NCBI RefSeq assembly: GCF_947495205.1
Contig: NZ_CANLXV010000017.1
Span: 1 to 43,809 of the forward strand
DNA from: an uncultured Polaribacter sp.
Lineage (GTDB): Bacteria; Bacteroidota; Bacteroidia; Flavobacteriales; Flavobacteriaceae
Length of the DNA stretch: 43,809 bases
Direction: 5' to 3'
The notes under the pieces were generated by a model. That model was not told where the DNA came from. It did no database searches and was given only the letters and a program-made list of their open reading frames with translations. Both the position numbers and the translations under genes were made by a program. Below are positions 18,362 to 28,147 of the stretch, piece by piece. Numbering within the stretch: the first letter of the stretch is position 1; every line of letters starts with the position of its first letter.

Positions 18362-20884
18362 TTATTCTTGTTCTTGATTATCATTGGTATTGTTTTCAAT
18401 TTCCGTGCCATTTTCATTTCCTGATTCAATTTCCTCTTCGGCATCTTCTTCATGAACAACTTTAGCTACTGCAGCAATGCTGTCATCATCTTTAATTTTA
18501 ATTAAACGCACGCCTTGTGTTGCACGTCCCATTACCCTTAAATCTTCTACAGCCATTCTAATAGTTAATCCAGATTTGTTAATAATCATTAAATCATTAG
18601 AATCATCTACATTTTTAATGGCTACTAAATTTCCTGTTTTTTCAGAAATATTTAAAGTTTTAACACCTTTACCACCTCTATTTGTTATTCTATAATCTTC
18701 TAAACTAGAACGTTTTCCATATCCTTTTTCTGATACCACTAATATATTACTGTCCATATCATTTACAGCTACCATACCAATTACCTCATCATTCTCATGC
18801 TGTAAAGTTATACCTCTAACACCAGATGCAGTTCTACCCATTGGTCTTGTTTTTGCTTCTTCAAAACGTATGGATTTACCAGAGGCTAAAGCTAACATTA
18901 CTTGGCTATCTCCTGTAGTTAATTTTGCTTCTAAAAGTTCATCACCTTCTTTAATCGTAATGGCATTAATACCATTTGTTCTTGGACGAGAATATTGCTC
19001 TAATGAAGTCTTTTTAACTTGACCTTTCTTTGTAGCCATTATAACATAATGACTATTAATGTAGTCTTCGTCTTTTAAATCTTGAGTAACTAAAAATGCT
19101 TTTACAGAATCGTCTTGTTCTATATTAATAAGGTTTTGCATTGCTCTACCTTTGGTGTTTTTACCTCCTTCTGGTATTTCGTAAACACGCATCCAAAAAA
19201 CTTTTCCTTTTTGGGTAAAGAACATCATATATTGGTGGTTTGTACCCACAAACAAATGCTCTAAGAAATCTTCATTTCTAGTAGTTGCACCTTTTTGGCC
19301 TCTACCTCCTCTATTTTGTACTTTGTATTCATCTAAATTGGTACGCTTTAAATAACCTGCATTAGATATGGTTACCACTACTTTTGTGTCTGGTATCATA
19401 TCTTCAATACGCATATCTCCACCAGCATACTCTATAATAGATCTTCTTTCGTCTCCATATTTGTCTTTAATATGAAGTAATTCGTCTTTAATTATTTGGT
19501 AACGTCTTGGTTCATTTGCCAAAATATCTTTTAAATCTGCAATAGTAATCATGATTTCATCATACTCTGCACGTAATTTATCTTGTTCTAAACCTGTTAA
19601 TTGACGCAAACGCATTTCAACAATTGCTTTTGCTTGAATCTCCGTTAATTCAAAACGTTCAATTAAACTGGCTCTTGCTTCATCTGCATTATTAGAACCT
19701 CTTATGATTTTAATTACCTCATCTATATTATCTGAAGCTATAATTAATCCTTCTAAAATATGTGCTCTAGCTTCAGCTTTTTTCAATTCATATTCTGTTC
19801 TTCGCACAACAACCTCATGCCTGTGTTCAACAAAATAATGAATTAATTGCTTTAAATTTAGCTGCTCTGGCTTCCCATTAACTAAAGCAATATTATTTAC
19901 ACTAAAAGAAGTTTGTAATTGCGTGTATTTGAATAATTTATTTAATACAATATTAGGAATTGCATCACGCTTTAAAATATACACAATACGCATTCCGTTT
20001 CTGTCAGACTCATCACGAATGTTTGCAATACCCTCTAATTTCTTTTCATTTACCAAGTCTGCAGTCTTTTTAATCATGTCTGCTTTGTTTACTTGGTAAG
20101 GAATTTCTGTTACAATAATGCACTCGCGTCCCTTAACTTCCTCTATATTGGCTTTAGCACGCATTACAATACGTCCACGACCGGTATGAAAAGCATCTCT
20201 TACACCATCATAACCATAAATAATTCCTCCTGTTGGAAAATCTGGAGCTGTAATGTGTTGCATTAACTCATCTATTTCAATCTCTCTATTTTCTATGTAT
20301 GCAACAGTACCATTTATAACTTCTGTTAAGTTGTGAGGCGCCATATTCGTAGCCATACCTACTGCAATACCAGAAGCCCCATTTACCAATAAGTTTGGTA
20401 TTCTGGTTGGCAAAACAATTGGTTCATGTAAAGTATCATCAAAATTTAAACGATGATCTACAGTTTCTTTTTCAATATCAGCTAACATTTCTTCTGATAT
20501 TTTTTGCATTCTAACCTCTGTATAACGCATTGCTGCAGGACTATCTCCATCTACAGAACCAAAGTTTCCTTGGCCATCTACCATCATATAACGCACACTC
20601 CAATCTTGCGCCATACGCACCATGGAATCGTACACAGAAGTATCTCCATGTGGGTGATACTTACCTAAAACCTCACCTACAATTCTTGCTGATTTTTTAT
20701 AAGCTCCTGTGGCTTTAATCCCTAGCTCATGCATACCATACAAAACCCTTCTATGTACTGGTTTTAAACCATCTCTTACATCTGGTAATGCTCTAGACAC
20801 AATTACTGACATTGAATAATCAATGTAAGCAGCTTTCATCTGCTCTTCAATATTAATCGGAATTAACTTTTCTCCGTCTGCCAT
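18362..20884 (-). CDS. gyrA: DNA gyrase subunit A
   Basis: An 840-residue ATP-dependent type II topoisomerase subunit. The breakage-reunion domain has '[13 protein letters not shown]', catalytic Tyr121 in '[10 protein letters not shown]' and a quinolone-resistance region '[18 protein letters not shown]'. Thr82 occupies the first hot spot and Asp86 the second. Thr there is, as I recall, wild type in Flavobacterium, so it need not mean resistance. The C-terminal beta-pinwheel starts near residue 505 and has a GyrA-box-like '[10 protein letters not shown]' and a second 'NRGGKGVK'. The tail is very acidic (Glu/Asn/Asp repeats), as in many GyrA proteins. Downstream is the TPR gene. Confidence 0.98.
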   Translation of the reverse strand: MADGEKLIPINIEEQMKAAYIDYSMSVIVSRALPDVRDGLKPVHRRVLYGMHELGIKATGAYKKSARIVGEVLGKYHPHGDTSVYDSMVRMAQDWSVRYMMVDGQGNFGSVDGDSPAAMRYTEVRMQKISEEMLADIEKETVDHRLNFDDTLHEPIVLPTRIPNLLVNGASGIAVGMATNMAPHNLTEVINGTVAYIENREIEIDELMQHITAPDFPTGGIIYGYDGVRDAFHTGRGRIVMRAKANIEEVKGRECIIVTEIPYQVNKADMIKKTADLVNEKKLEGIANIRDESDRNGMRIVYILKRDAIPNIVLNKLFKYTQLQTSFSVNNIALVNGKPEQLNLKQLIHYFVEHRHEVVVRRTEYELKKAEARAHILEGLIIASDNIDEVIKIIRGSNNADEARASLIERFELTEIQAKAIVEMRLRQLTGLEQDKLRAEYDEIMITIADLKDILANEPRRYQIIKDELLHIKDKYGDERRSIIEYAGGDMRIEDMIPDTKVVVTISNAGYLKRTNLDEYKVQNRGGRGQKGATTRNEDFLEHLFVGTNHQYMMFFTQKGKVFWMRVYEIPEGGKNTKGRAMQNLINIEQDDSVKAFLVTQDLKDEDYINSHYVIMATKKGQVKKTSLEQYSRPRTNGINAITIKEGDELLEAKLTTGDSQVMLALASGKSIRFEEAKTRPMGRTASGVRGITLQHENDEVIGMVAVNDMDSNILVVSEKGYGKRSSLEDYRITNRGGKGVKTLNISEKTGNLVAIKNVDDSNDLMIINKSGLTIRMAVEDLRVMGRATQGVRLIKIKDDDSIAAVAKVVHEEDAEEEIESGNENGTEIENNTNDNQEQE

Positions 20885-21080
20885 ATATATTTCTTATTAA
20901 TATTAATCATTTTTTAAAAACAAGGCAAGATACAATTTCTATAAATTTTTACAAAGATTTTAGAGAACTCAAACCAATAGAGTTATCAACATTTTTTGAT
21001 AATTTTTAACATAAAAATATTTGGCTAGCTTTTAGATGTTTTCTATTTTAGACAAAAGTCAATTTGACAGTTTTTTATAC

Positions 21081-21096
21081 TGGCATCTTTTTTGCA
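21081..21096 (+). promoter_or_regulatory. Sigma-54 type promoter upstream of clpC
   Basis: TGGCATCTTTTTTGCA fits the sigma-54 consensus TGGCAcg-N4-TTGCA at the GG (-24) and GC (-12) elements with exact spacing. The predicted start is near 21107, giving a 47-nt leader before the clpC ATG. A TTGACAG just upstream (about 21064) has no matching downstream box. Confidence 0.55.
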
Positions 21097-21153
21097 ATCT
21101 AGCAAAAAGAAAGAATTAGAATACACATCATAGCACTAAAGATAGAACGAAAT

Positions 21154-23706
21154 ATGGACGATAATTTTTCACCAAAAGTAAGAGATGTAATAACGTTTAG
21201 TAAGGAAGAAGCTTTACGATTAGGGCACGAATTTATTGGAACAGAACATTTAATATTAGGTCTTCTAAGAAAAGGAGAAGGCAAAGCAATGGAAATTTTA
21301 ACTGCATTTGATGTAGATTTAACACTTTTGCGCAAAAAGCTAGAGCAATTAAACCCTGTAAATCCTGCTTTTGCAGCAACTACAGAGAAAAAAAGCTTGC
21401 ATTTAACAAGACAAGCAGAAAAAGCACTAAAAACAACATTTTTAGAAGCTAAATTGTATCAAAGTGATGCTATAGATACAGCGCATTTACTTTTATGCAT
21501 TCTTAGAAATGAAAATGACCCAACTACTAAGCTAATTCAAAAATACCATGTAAATTATGACGAGGCCAAAGCCTTATACAAACAATTGCATGTAGATGAC
21601 GCTGATTTACCAAATAACCCAATTGCAGAAACACCTTCTGATGATGGTTTTCCTTCTGAAAAACCAAATCCTTTTGAACAACAATCTAAAAGTAAAAATG
21701 TAAAAAAATCAAAAACACCAGTTTTAGATAACTTTGGTAGGGATTTAACAGCATTAGCTGAAAACGGTAATCTAGATCCAGTAGTAGGAAGACAGAAAGA
21801 AATTGAACGCGTTTCACAAATTTTAAGCCGTAGAAAAAAGAACAATCCTATGTTAATTGGTGAACCTGGTGTTGGTAAATCTGCCATTGCAGAAGGTTTA
21901 GCGCTAAGAATTGTTGAGCGTAAAGTCTCAAGAATTTTGTTTGACAAACGTTTGGTTTCTTTAGATTTGGCAAGTCTAGTTGCAGGTACAAAATACCGTG
22001 GACAGTTTGAAGAACGTATGAAAGCGTTAATGAATGAACTTGAAAAGAATGATGATATAATTCTTTTTATTGATGAAATTCACACCATTGTTGGTGCTGG
22101 TGGTGCAACTGGTTCTTTAGATGCATCTAACATGTTAAAACCTGCCTTGGCAAGAGGAGAAATACAATGTATTGGTGCAACTACCTTAGATGAATACAGA
22201 ACTAATATAGAAAAAGATGGTGCTTTAGAGCGTCGTTTTCAGAAAGTAATTGTAGACCCAACTTCTGTTGAAGAAACCATACAAATTTTACAAAATATTA
22301 AGGGTAAATATGAAGATCATCATAGTGTAAATTATACAGATGAAGCTTTAGAGGCTTGTGTAAAATTAACCAATAGATATATGACAGATAGGTATTTACC
22401 AGACAAAGCTATTGATGCTTTAGATGAGGCAGGATCTCGAATTCATATTACCAATATTGTGGTACCACAGCAGGTTTTAGAGCTAGAAACAAAATTAGAA
22501 AATATTAGAGAGCAAAAAACAAAGGCTGTAAATGGCCAAAAATATGAAGAAGCTGCTAGGTTACGTGACGATGAAAAAAACATGGAAGCTGCTTTAGATT
22601 CTGCTCAAAAACAATGGGAAGATGATTCTAAATTAAATAGAGAAGTAGTAACTGAAGACAATGTTGCAGAAGTAGTATCTATGATGACAGGTATACCTGT
22701 AAATAGAGTTGCAGAAGCAGAAACTCATAAATTACATGAATTACCACAATTAATTAAAGGGAAAGTAATTGGACAAGATGTTGCTGTAACTAAAGTTGTA
22801 AAAGCAATTCAAAGAAATAGAGTGGGCTTAAAAGATCCTAACAAACCAATTGGTTCTTTTATATTTTTAGGACAAACTGGTGTTGGTAAAACGCAATTGG
22901 CTAAAGTTTTAGCTCGTGAATTGTTTGATTCTGATGATTCTCTTATTAGAATTGATATGAGTGAATATATGGAGAAATTTGCCATTTCTAGATTAATTGG
23001 TGCACCTCCAGGATACGTTGGTTATGAAGAAGGTGGTCAATTAACAGAAAAGGTTAGAAGAAAGCCGTATTCTGTTATTCTTTTAGACGAAATTGAAAAA
23101 GCGCATCCTGATGTATTCAACATGTTATTGCAAATTTTAGATGATGGGCACATTACCGATAGTTTAGGTCGTAAAATAGATTTTAGAAATACAATTATTA
23201 TAATGACATCTAACATTGGTGCACGTCAATTAAAAGACTTTGGTGGTGGTGTTGGTTTTGGTACTTCATCTAAAAAAGAACAAGAAGATGCTCATGCAAA
23301 ATCTGTTATAGAAGGAGCTTTAAAGAAATCTTTTGCACCAGAATTTTTAAATAGAATAGACGATGTAATTGTGTTTAATGCGTTGGAAAGAGAAGATATA
23401 CATGCCATTATAGATATTGAATTAGACAAATTATTACATAGAATTTCTGATTTAGGCTACACTTTAAAATTAAGCGAAAAAGCAAAAGATTACATTGCAG
23501 ACAAAGGTTTTGATAAAAAATATGGAGCTAGACCTTTAAAAAGAGCAATTCAGAAATATATAGAAGATGCATTAGCCGAAGAAATTGTAAATTCTAAGTT
23601 ATCTGAAGGAGATACCATTATTATGGACTTAGATAGTAAAACCAACATACTTACAATAAATATAGAGAAAGGTGATACTATTTTAACCTCTGAAACTGAA
23701 TCTTAA
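21154..23706 (+). CDS. clpC: ATP-dependent Clp protease ATP-binding subunit ClpC
   Basis: 850 residues: a Hsp100 unfoldase that feeds substrates to ClpP. The double Clp-N repeat is at about 1-145 ('[23 protein letters not shown]' and '[13 protein letters not shown]'). AAA1 has Walker A 'GEPGVGKSA' near 236 and Walker B '[10 protein letters not shown]'. A UVR-type middle segment ('[18 protein letters not shown]', about 455-475) distinguishes ClpC from ClpB. AAA2 has Walker A 'GQTGVGKTQ' near 573 and '[16 protein letters not shown]'. A ClpB-type D2 small domain completes it. No mcsA/mcsB or ctsR genes are nearby, so regulation differs from Firmicutes; the sigma-54-like site suggests one route. 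A palindromic terminator follows. Confidence 0.97.
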   Translation: MDDNFSPKVRDVITFSKEEALRLGHEFIGTEHLILGLLRKGEGKAMEILTAFDVDLTLLRKKLEQLNPVNPAFAATTEKKSLHLTRQAEKALKTTFLEAKLYQSDAIDTAHLLLCILRNENDPTTKLIQKYHVNYDEAKALYKQLHVDDADLPNNPIAETPSDDGFPSEKPNPFEQQSKSKNVKKSKTPVLDNFGRDLTALAENGNLDPVVGRQKEIERVSQILSRRKKNNPMLIGEPGVGKSAIAEGLALRIVERKVSRILFDKRLVSLDLASLVAGTKYRGQFEERMKALMNELEKNDDIILFIDEIHTIVGAGGATGSLDASNMLKPALARGEIQCIGATTLDEYRTNIEKDGALERRFQKVIVDPTSVEETIQILQNIKGKYEDHHSVNYTDEALEACVKLTNRYMTDRYLPDKAIDALDEAGSRIHITNIVVPQQVLELETKLENIREQKTKAVNGQKYEEAARLRDDEKNMEAALDSAQKQWEDDSKLNREVVTEDNVAEVVSMMTGIPVNRVAEAETHKLHELPQLIKGKVIGQDVAVTKVVKAIQRNRVGLKDPNKPIGSFIFLGQTGVGKTQLAKVLARELFDSDDSLIRIDMSEYMEKFAISRLIGAPPGYVGYEEGGQLTEKVRRKPYSVILLDEIEKAHPDVFNMLLQILDDGHITDSLGRKIDFRNTIIIMTSNIGARQLKDFGGGVGFGTSSKKEQEDAHAKSVIEGALKKSFAPEFLNRIDDVIVFNALEREDIHAIIDIELDKLLHRISDLGYTLKLSEKAKDYIADKGFDKKYGARPLKRAIQKYIEDALAEEIVNSKLSEGDTIIMDLDSKTNILTINIEKGDTILTSETES

Positions 23707-23711
23707 AAATT

Positions 23712-23742
23712 AAAATCCCAAACGAAATCGTTTGGGATTTTT
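23712..23742 (+). terminator. Terminator of clpC
   Basis: The stem AAAATCCCAAACG/CGTTTGGGATTTT with a short loop is followed by T residues, 6 bp after the clpC stop. Confidence 0.88.
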
Positions 23743-23826
23743 AAAATACAATAAGTTTTCAAGAAAATTTTATTGGAAAAATTTATAAAACAAAAAACAA
23801 AGCTGTAGTAAATATGTTTTAATCTA

Positions 23827-23834
23827 TATCTTTG
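23827..23834 (+). promoter_or_regulatory. -7 box of the TlpA-like gene
   Basis: TATCTTTG fits TAnnTTTG and lies 20 nt before the ATG. No -33 TTG was located. Confidence 0.42.
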
Positions 23835-23854
23835 TAGCGCATAAATATTATAAA

Positions 23855-24880
23855 ATGAAAAAAATAAGTTTTGTATTTGCTGCTTTACTAGCGTTAGCAT
23901 CATGTACCAATACTCCTAAAGATTATGTTTCTTTGTCAGGAACATTAGCAAATAACACAGATTCTATTCTATCTATTTCTGGACAGCAAGGTGTTATAAA
24001 AACCATTACAATAAATGAAGATGGTAGTTTTAAAGATACATTAAAGGTGAAAGAGCCAAACATTTATACATTTGGTACAAGTAGAACCAAAATTGCACCA
24101 ATTTTTTTAAAAAATGGTTTTGATATAAAGTTAAAAGGAGATGCTAGCAAGTTTATGCAAAGTTTTACTTTCTCAGGAAACGGAGCAGACAACAGTAGTT
24201 TTATGTATGCTCAAATTAAAGAAAGCCAAAATTTAGGCAATCCTGCTGCTATTCTAGACTTGGAAGAAAAAGCTTTTTTAGCTAAAATGGAAAATATAAA
24301 AAGTACATATGATAGCATTCTAAATTCATATGCTGATCTTGATAGTACTATGATTGCTATTGCGAGTCAACAAACCAACCAAATGATTGGTTACTTTGAA
24401 CAAAACTTCGCAAAAAATAAAATGTTTGCAAAGGGAAGTCCTTCTCCTAAATTTGAAAATTATGTAAATTTTAAAGGTGGAAAAAAATCTTTAGATTCTT
24501 TTAAAGGTAAATATGTTTATATAGATGTTTGGGCTACTTGGTGTGGACCTTGTATACAGCAAATTCCTTATTTAAAGAATTTAGAAGAGGAATACAAAGG
24601 CAAAAATATTGAGTTTGTAAGTATTTCTACAGATGAAGCTAGAAGAAGCGGTGGTTCTTGGGAAGCTGCAGAAAAAAAATGGAGAAATTTTGTAAAAGCA
24701 AGACAATTGGGTGGCGTTCAATTATGGTCTGGTCAAGATTATTCTTTTCAACAAGCGTATCAAATTACAGGTATACCAAGATTTATTTTAATAGATCCAC
24801 AAGGTAATATTGTAAATGCTAATGCACCAAGACCTTCAGAACCAAGGTTAAAAGATATGTTTGCCTCTTTAGGTATTTAG
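23855..24880 (+). CDS. TlpA-like thioredoxin-fold lipoprotein
   Basis: 341 residues. The N-terminus is a lipoprotein signal ending in 'LLALASC', so the mature protein is anchored through that Cys. Residues about 25-125 form a DUF4369-like beta domain ('LSGTLANNTDSILSISG...TITINEDGSF'). From about 195 there is an AhpC/TSA-Redoxin domain with the active site 'WATWCGPCIQQIP', Cys230 and Cys233, and the cis-Pro segment 'TGIPRFILIDPQGNIV'. This fits a periplasmic thiol-disulfide oxidoreductase, probably a reductant. It has its own promoter and a long palindromic terminator, so is monocistronic. Confidence 0.92.
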   Translation: MKKISFVFAALLALASCTNTPKDYVSLSGTLANNTDSILSISGQQGVIKTITINEDGSFKDTLKVKEPNIYTFGTSRTKIAPIFLKNGFDIKLKGDASKFMQSFTFSGNGADNSSFMYAQIKESQNLGNPAAILDLEEKAFLAKMENIKSTYDSILNSYADLDSTMIAIASQQTNQMIGYFEQNFAKNKMFAKGSPSPKFENYVNFKGGKKSLDSFKGKYVYIDVWATWCGPCIQQIPYLKNLEEEYKGKNIEFVSISTDEARRSGGSWEAAEKKWRNFVKARQLGGVQLWSGQDYSFQQAYQITGIPRFILIDPQGNIVNANAPRPSEPRLKDMFASLGI

Positions 24881-24906
24881 TCTTTACCTTTAGTAAAAAC
24901 TTAAAC

Positions 24907-24944
24907 AAAAAAGCGAAAATCTAAATTTAGATTTTCGCTTTTTT
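24907..24944 (+). terminator. Long palindromic terminator of the TlpA-like gene
   Basis: A fully symmetrical 38-bp palindrome, AAAAAAGCGAAAATCTAAA and its complement. It may also stop minus-strand transcription arriving from accA, whose stop is 75 bp away with no other hairpin between. Confidence 0.9.
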
Positions 24945-25018
24945 GTTATTGATTGAAATTATATTTTTATTGATCTCTCGTTCTTTAAAATAATCTCATT
25001 CTCGCAGTTTCTACAGAT

Positions 25019-25972
25019 CTACTCTTTATAAACACCCATATTTGCATATTTATCCATTCTTTGGGCAACTAAATCTATTTCAGACAAATCTTTTAACTCT
25101 TCAAATGCTTTTAAAATTTGAGTTTGAACAGCATCAAAAGCTCCTTGCCTATCAAAATGTGCACCACCAATTGGTTCTTTAATTATTGCATCGATTAATT
25201 TTAGCTTTTTCATGTCTTTTCCTGTAAGCTTTAATGCCGCTGCAGCCTGCTCTTTAAACTCCCAACTTCTCCATAAAATTGAAGAACAAGATTCTGGAGA
25301 AATCACAGTATACCAAGTATTTTCCATCATGTACACCTTATCTCCTACTCCAATACCTAAGGCACCACCAGAAGCTCCTTCACCAATAACTACAGTAATA
25401 ATTGGAGTTTTTAAACGTGTCATTTCTAAAATATTTCTTGCAATTGCTTCTCCTTGTCCGCGTTCTTCTGCTTCTAAACCAGGATATGCACCAGGCGTAT
25501 CTAAAAATGTAACAACAGGAATGCTAAACTTTTCTGCCATTTTCATTAAACGCAACGCTTTTCTATATCCTTCAGGATTTGCCATTCCAAAATTTCTATA
25601 TTGACGCGTTTTGGTATTGTTTCCTTTTTGCTGACCAATAAACATAAAAGATTGGTCTCCTATTTTACCCAAACCACCAATCATTGCTTTGTCATCTTTT
25701 ACAGATCTGTCTCCATGTAATTCCATAAAAGTATCTCCACAAAGTGCTTTTATATAATCTAAAGTATAAGGTCTGTTTGGGTGTCTAGACAACTGTACGC
25801 GTTGCCAAGGAGTTAAGTTTTTGTATATATCTCTTTTAGCTTCTGCTAGTTTTTTTTCTATTTTTTTGCAAGTTGCAGTAACATCTACATCACTCTCTTC
25901 ACCAATTATCTGACATTTTTGAAGTTGATCTTGTAAGTCTTTAATTGGTGTTTCAAAATCTAAATATTCCAT
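25019..25972 (-). CDS. accA: Acetyl-CoA carboxylase carboxyltransferase subunit alpha
   Basis: A 317-residue subunit that transfers the carboxyl group from carboxybiotin to acetyl-CoA, making malonyl-CoA, together with AccD (not in this window). It shows the N-terminal '[17 protein letters not shown]' coiled region, '[12 protein letters not shown]', '[18 protein letters not shown]', the crotonase-fold glycine loops '[24 protein letters not shown]' and '[15 protein letters not shown]', and '[12 protein letters not shown]'. The length is usual. It is the last gene of a minus-strand run but has its own -7 box. Confidence 0.97.
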   Translation of the reverse strand: MEYLDFETPIKDLQDQLQKCQIIGEESDVDVTATCKKIEKKLAEAKRDIYKNLTPWQRVQLSRHPNRPYTLDYIKALCGDTFMELHGDRSVKDDKAMIGGLGKIGDQSFMFIGQQKGNNTKTRQYRNFGMANPEGYRKALRLMKMAEKFSIPVVTFLDTPGAYPGLEAEERGQGEAIARNILEMTRLKTPIITVVIGEGASGGALGIGVGDKVYMMENTWYTVISPESCSSILWRSWEFKEQAAAALKLTGKDMKKLKLIDAIIKEPIGGAHFDRQGAFDAVQTQILKAFEELKDLSEIDLVAQRMDKYANMGVYKE

Positions 25973-26006
25973 TTTGTAGTGGTTTTCTTTTAGTTATTTG
26001 GAATAA

Positions 26007-26014
26007 CAAACATA
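26007..26014 (-). promoter_or_regulatory. -7 box of accA
   Basis: TATGTTTG on the minus strand fits TAnnTTTG, 34 nt upstream of the accA ATG, in the 74-bp gap behind the EamA gene. Confidence 0.4.
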
Positions 26015-26046
26015 CTATAAAAATTGCTTTTTAATGTAAATTTGTA

Positions 26047-26961
26047 TTACTTTTTTCTCTTCAACTTTTGCTGAATTTTAGTTTTTAGGGTTGTTCTGTT
26101 TTTCAAAGTTCCATTTAACAAAACCACAAACAAAACTATAAATGCACCAAAATAAAAATTAGTACTCATTTGTTCTTTTTCACCAAAAATAAAAAGTGCT
26201 AAAATAATAGCATAAACAGGCTCTAGGTTTACTGTAAGCATAACTGTATAAGGAGAAATATACTTCATAATATTCACAGATGCTATAAAAGCATAAGCTG
26301 TACAAATACTGCTTAAAATAAATAGATATAACCAATCCATTTTAGAAACTATAAAAAATGATGCATTCAATTGATTACTCCAAAGTAAATAAATACTTAT
26401 AAAAAGTACACCAAAAAAAAGTTGGTACAAAGATATAGTATCTGCCTTGTGTTTTTTAACAAACAAACCATTTAGCACTGCAAACACGGCGCCTAAAAAA
26501 GAAGCAATTAAAGCATACAAAATGCCTAGTTTGTATTCACTTTCAAACTTAAAAATAATATATAAACCTGTTATAACCATTAAGCCCAATAGTAATTCTA
26601 TAGTTTTTATGCGTCTTTTAAAGAAAAGTGGCTCTATTAAAGCTGTAAAAAAAGCACCTGTGCTCATGGTAACTAAAGCTACAGAAACGTTAGCAACTTT
26701 AATTGCTTTAAAAAAAAATATCCAATGCAAAGCAATAATAGTTCCTGTAAAAAAGAACTTTAAAATTGCCTTTTTATCTATACGAAAAGATTTTTTTCTT
26801 ATTAAAAAATAGATGATAATCATTACAACTGCCAAAGCCATTCTAAACCAAACCAATGGTATTGCATCTATTGTAATTAATGCGCCCAAAATTGCTGTAA
26901 AACCCCAAATAAATACAATAAAATGCAGTAACAGGTAATTTTTAAGCTTATTTTCTGGCAT
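26047..26961 (-). CDS. EamA/DMT-family transporter
   Basis: A 304-residue inner-membrane protein with about ten hydrophobic helices arranged as two EamA repeats. The first repeat starts 'LLLHFIVFIWGFTAILGALITI' and the second follows near 'LGILYALIASFLGAVFAVLNGLFV'. The characteristic 'PLVWFRMALAV' and 'LEPVYAIILALFIFGE' motifs close each half. The C-terminus is very basic. The substrate cannot be read from sequence; drug/metabolite or amino-acid export is typical. Its ATG overlaps the end of the LptF/G-like gene by 14 bp, implying translational coupling. Confidence 0.88.
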   Translation of the reverse strand: MPENKLKNYLLLHFIVFIWGFTAILGALITIDAIPLVWFRMALAVVMIIIYFLIRKKSFRIDKKAILKFFFTGTIIALHWIFFFKAIKVANVSVALVTMSTGAFFTALIEPLFFKRRIKTIELLLGLMVITGLYIIFKFESEYKLGILYALIASFLGAVFAVLNGLFVKKHKADTISLYQLFFGVLFISIYLLWSNQLNASFFIVSKMDWLYLFILSSICTAYAFIASVNIMKYISPYTVMLTVNLEPVYAIILALFIFGEKEQMSTNFYFGAFIVLFVVLLNGTLKNRTTLKTKIQQKLKRKK

Positions 26962-28081
26962 TGTAGTAGAGGTAAATTGCTAAAATACCAAACATAATAT
27001 TAGGTAACCAAACGTAAGCTAAAGAACTTACATTAGGTACAGAACCTAAAACTTCTCCTATTTTCATAAAGAAAATATACAAAAACATAATACCAACGCC
27101 CAAAGCTAAATTTACTCCTGTACCTCCTCTACGTTTTCTAAACGCTAATGCCACAGCAATAATGGTAAGTATATAACTAGCAATTGGCAAACTTGTTCTC
27201 TTAAACAACTCTACCCAATATGCATTTAAATTTTTTACCCCTCTTTTTTGAGATAATTTTATAAAATCTACCAACTCTCCTGTTGGCATTTCTTGTGCAA
27301 AAGAAGATTTGTAAATTAAATCTCTTGGTGTAAAATTAAAAACAGTATCAATTTTTGTTCCTTTAAAAATACTATCTCTATCTTTATAAATAATTCGTTT
27401 TCTCCAACGTCCTAACGTAAATATGGAGTCTCTTTTTACATAGGTAGAATCTTCTGGTACAAAGACAGAATCTTTTTGTGTAAATTTAATATTGTCTGCA
27501 AAAAGTTTAGATTTTAATTGCAAACCATTATAGGTTTCTGATGTAAAATCGTAACCTGAATTGGTATCTATGTTAAAACTTTTTATATAAATGTAAGTAC
27601 TGTCTGTTAATTGTAAACTAAAATTAGTAACTAACTTTAGGTCTCTTTTTTGACGACTACTTTTAATGTATTCTTTCTCAAATTTTTTACGAATTTTAGT
27701 ACTGCTTGGTACCACGTAATGATTCATACCCAAAGAAAGAAGTGTAACTAAGGTAGCACCAATAAAATAAGGAAATAAAAATCTTGTAAAGGAAACTTTT
27801 GCATTGGTAATGGCTATAATCTCTGTATTATTAGAAAGTTTAGAAGTAAATAAAATTACAGCAATAAATAATGCCAAAGGCATAAAAGTGTTGGCATAAT
27901 AAATAATAAAATTAATGTAATAATCATTTACAATTTCCTCTAAACCTAAATTAGGATGTTCTAAAAAATTATCTATTTTTTCTGATACATCAATTGCTAT
28001 TGCAATAGGTATTAAGATTAATAAGGTAAACAGAAATGTTACCAAATAACGTTTTAATATGTACCAATCTATTATTTTCAA
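26948..28081 (-). CDS. LptF/LptG-family permease of the LPS export system
   Basis: About 377 residues from a TTG start giving 'MKIIDWYILKRYLVTFLFTL', which agrees with the family N-terminus. The frame extends upstream to another TTG at 28123, but those 14 codons lie in a CCAAAAA tandem repeat and would add 'QKPKTKNQ'. There are three N-terminal membrane helices, a large periplasmic beta-jellyroll (about 130-280, rich in 'DSTYVKRDSIF'-type strands), and three C-terminal helices. The permease, with LptB, extracts LPS from the inner membrane. No ATG is available near the start. It overlaps the EamA gene. Confidence 0.88.
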   Translation of the reverse strand: MKIIDWYILKRYLVTFLFTLLILIPIAIAIDVSEKIDNFLEHPNLGLEEIVNDYYINFIIYYANTFMPLALFIAVILFTSKLSNNTEIIAITNAKVSFTRFLFPYFIGATLVTLLSLGMNHYVVPSSTKIRKKFEKEYIKSSRQKRDLKLVTNFSLQLTDSTYIYIKSFNIDTNSGYDFTSETYNGLQLKSKLFADNIKFTQKDSVFVPEDSTYVKRDSIFTLGRWRKRIIYKDRDSIFKGTKIDTVFNFTPRDLIYKSSFAQEMPTGELVDFIKLSQKRGVKNLNAYWVELFKRTSLPIASYILTIIAVALAFRKRRGGTGVNLALGVGIMFLYIFFMKIGEVLGSVPNVSSLAYVWLPNIMFGILAIYLYYNARK

Positions 28082-28147
28082 TTTTATTTGGTTTTTGGTT
28101 TTTGGTTTTTGGCTATCTAGCAATAACTAGCAGCCACCAACTAAAAA
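28082..28147. repeat. Low-complexity 'stutter' spacer
   Basis: Short imperfect tandem copies of CCAAAAA (minus strand) are followed by an imperfect AGTTTTTAGTTGGTGG / CTAGTTATTGCTAG stretch between tgt and the lptF/G-like gene. It resembles decayed tandem repeats seen in other flavobacterial spacers. It creates a spurious upstream reading frame for the lptF/G-like gene. Confidence 0.5.

Noticed and set aside
18346..18459. Longer TPR protein starting inside the gyrA end
   Set aside because: The extension is Lys/Met-rich, overlaps gyrA in another frame and would bury the signal peptide; the ATG at 18343-18345 is better.
20620..20660. Quinolone resistance mutation at GyrA Thr82
   Set aside because: Thr at this position is, as far as I recall, wild type in flavobacteria, so no mutation is inferred.
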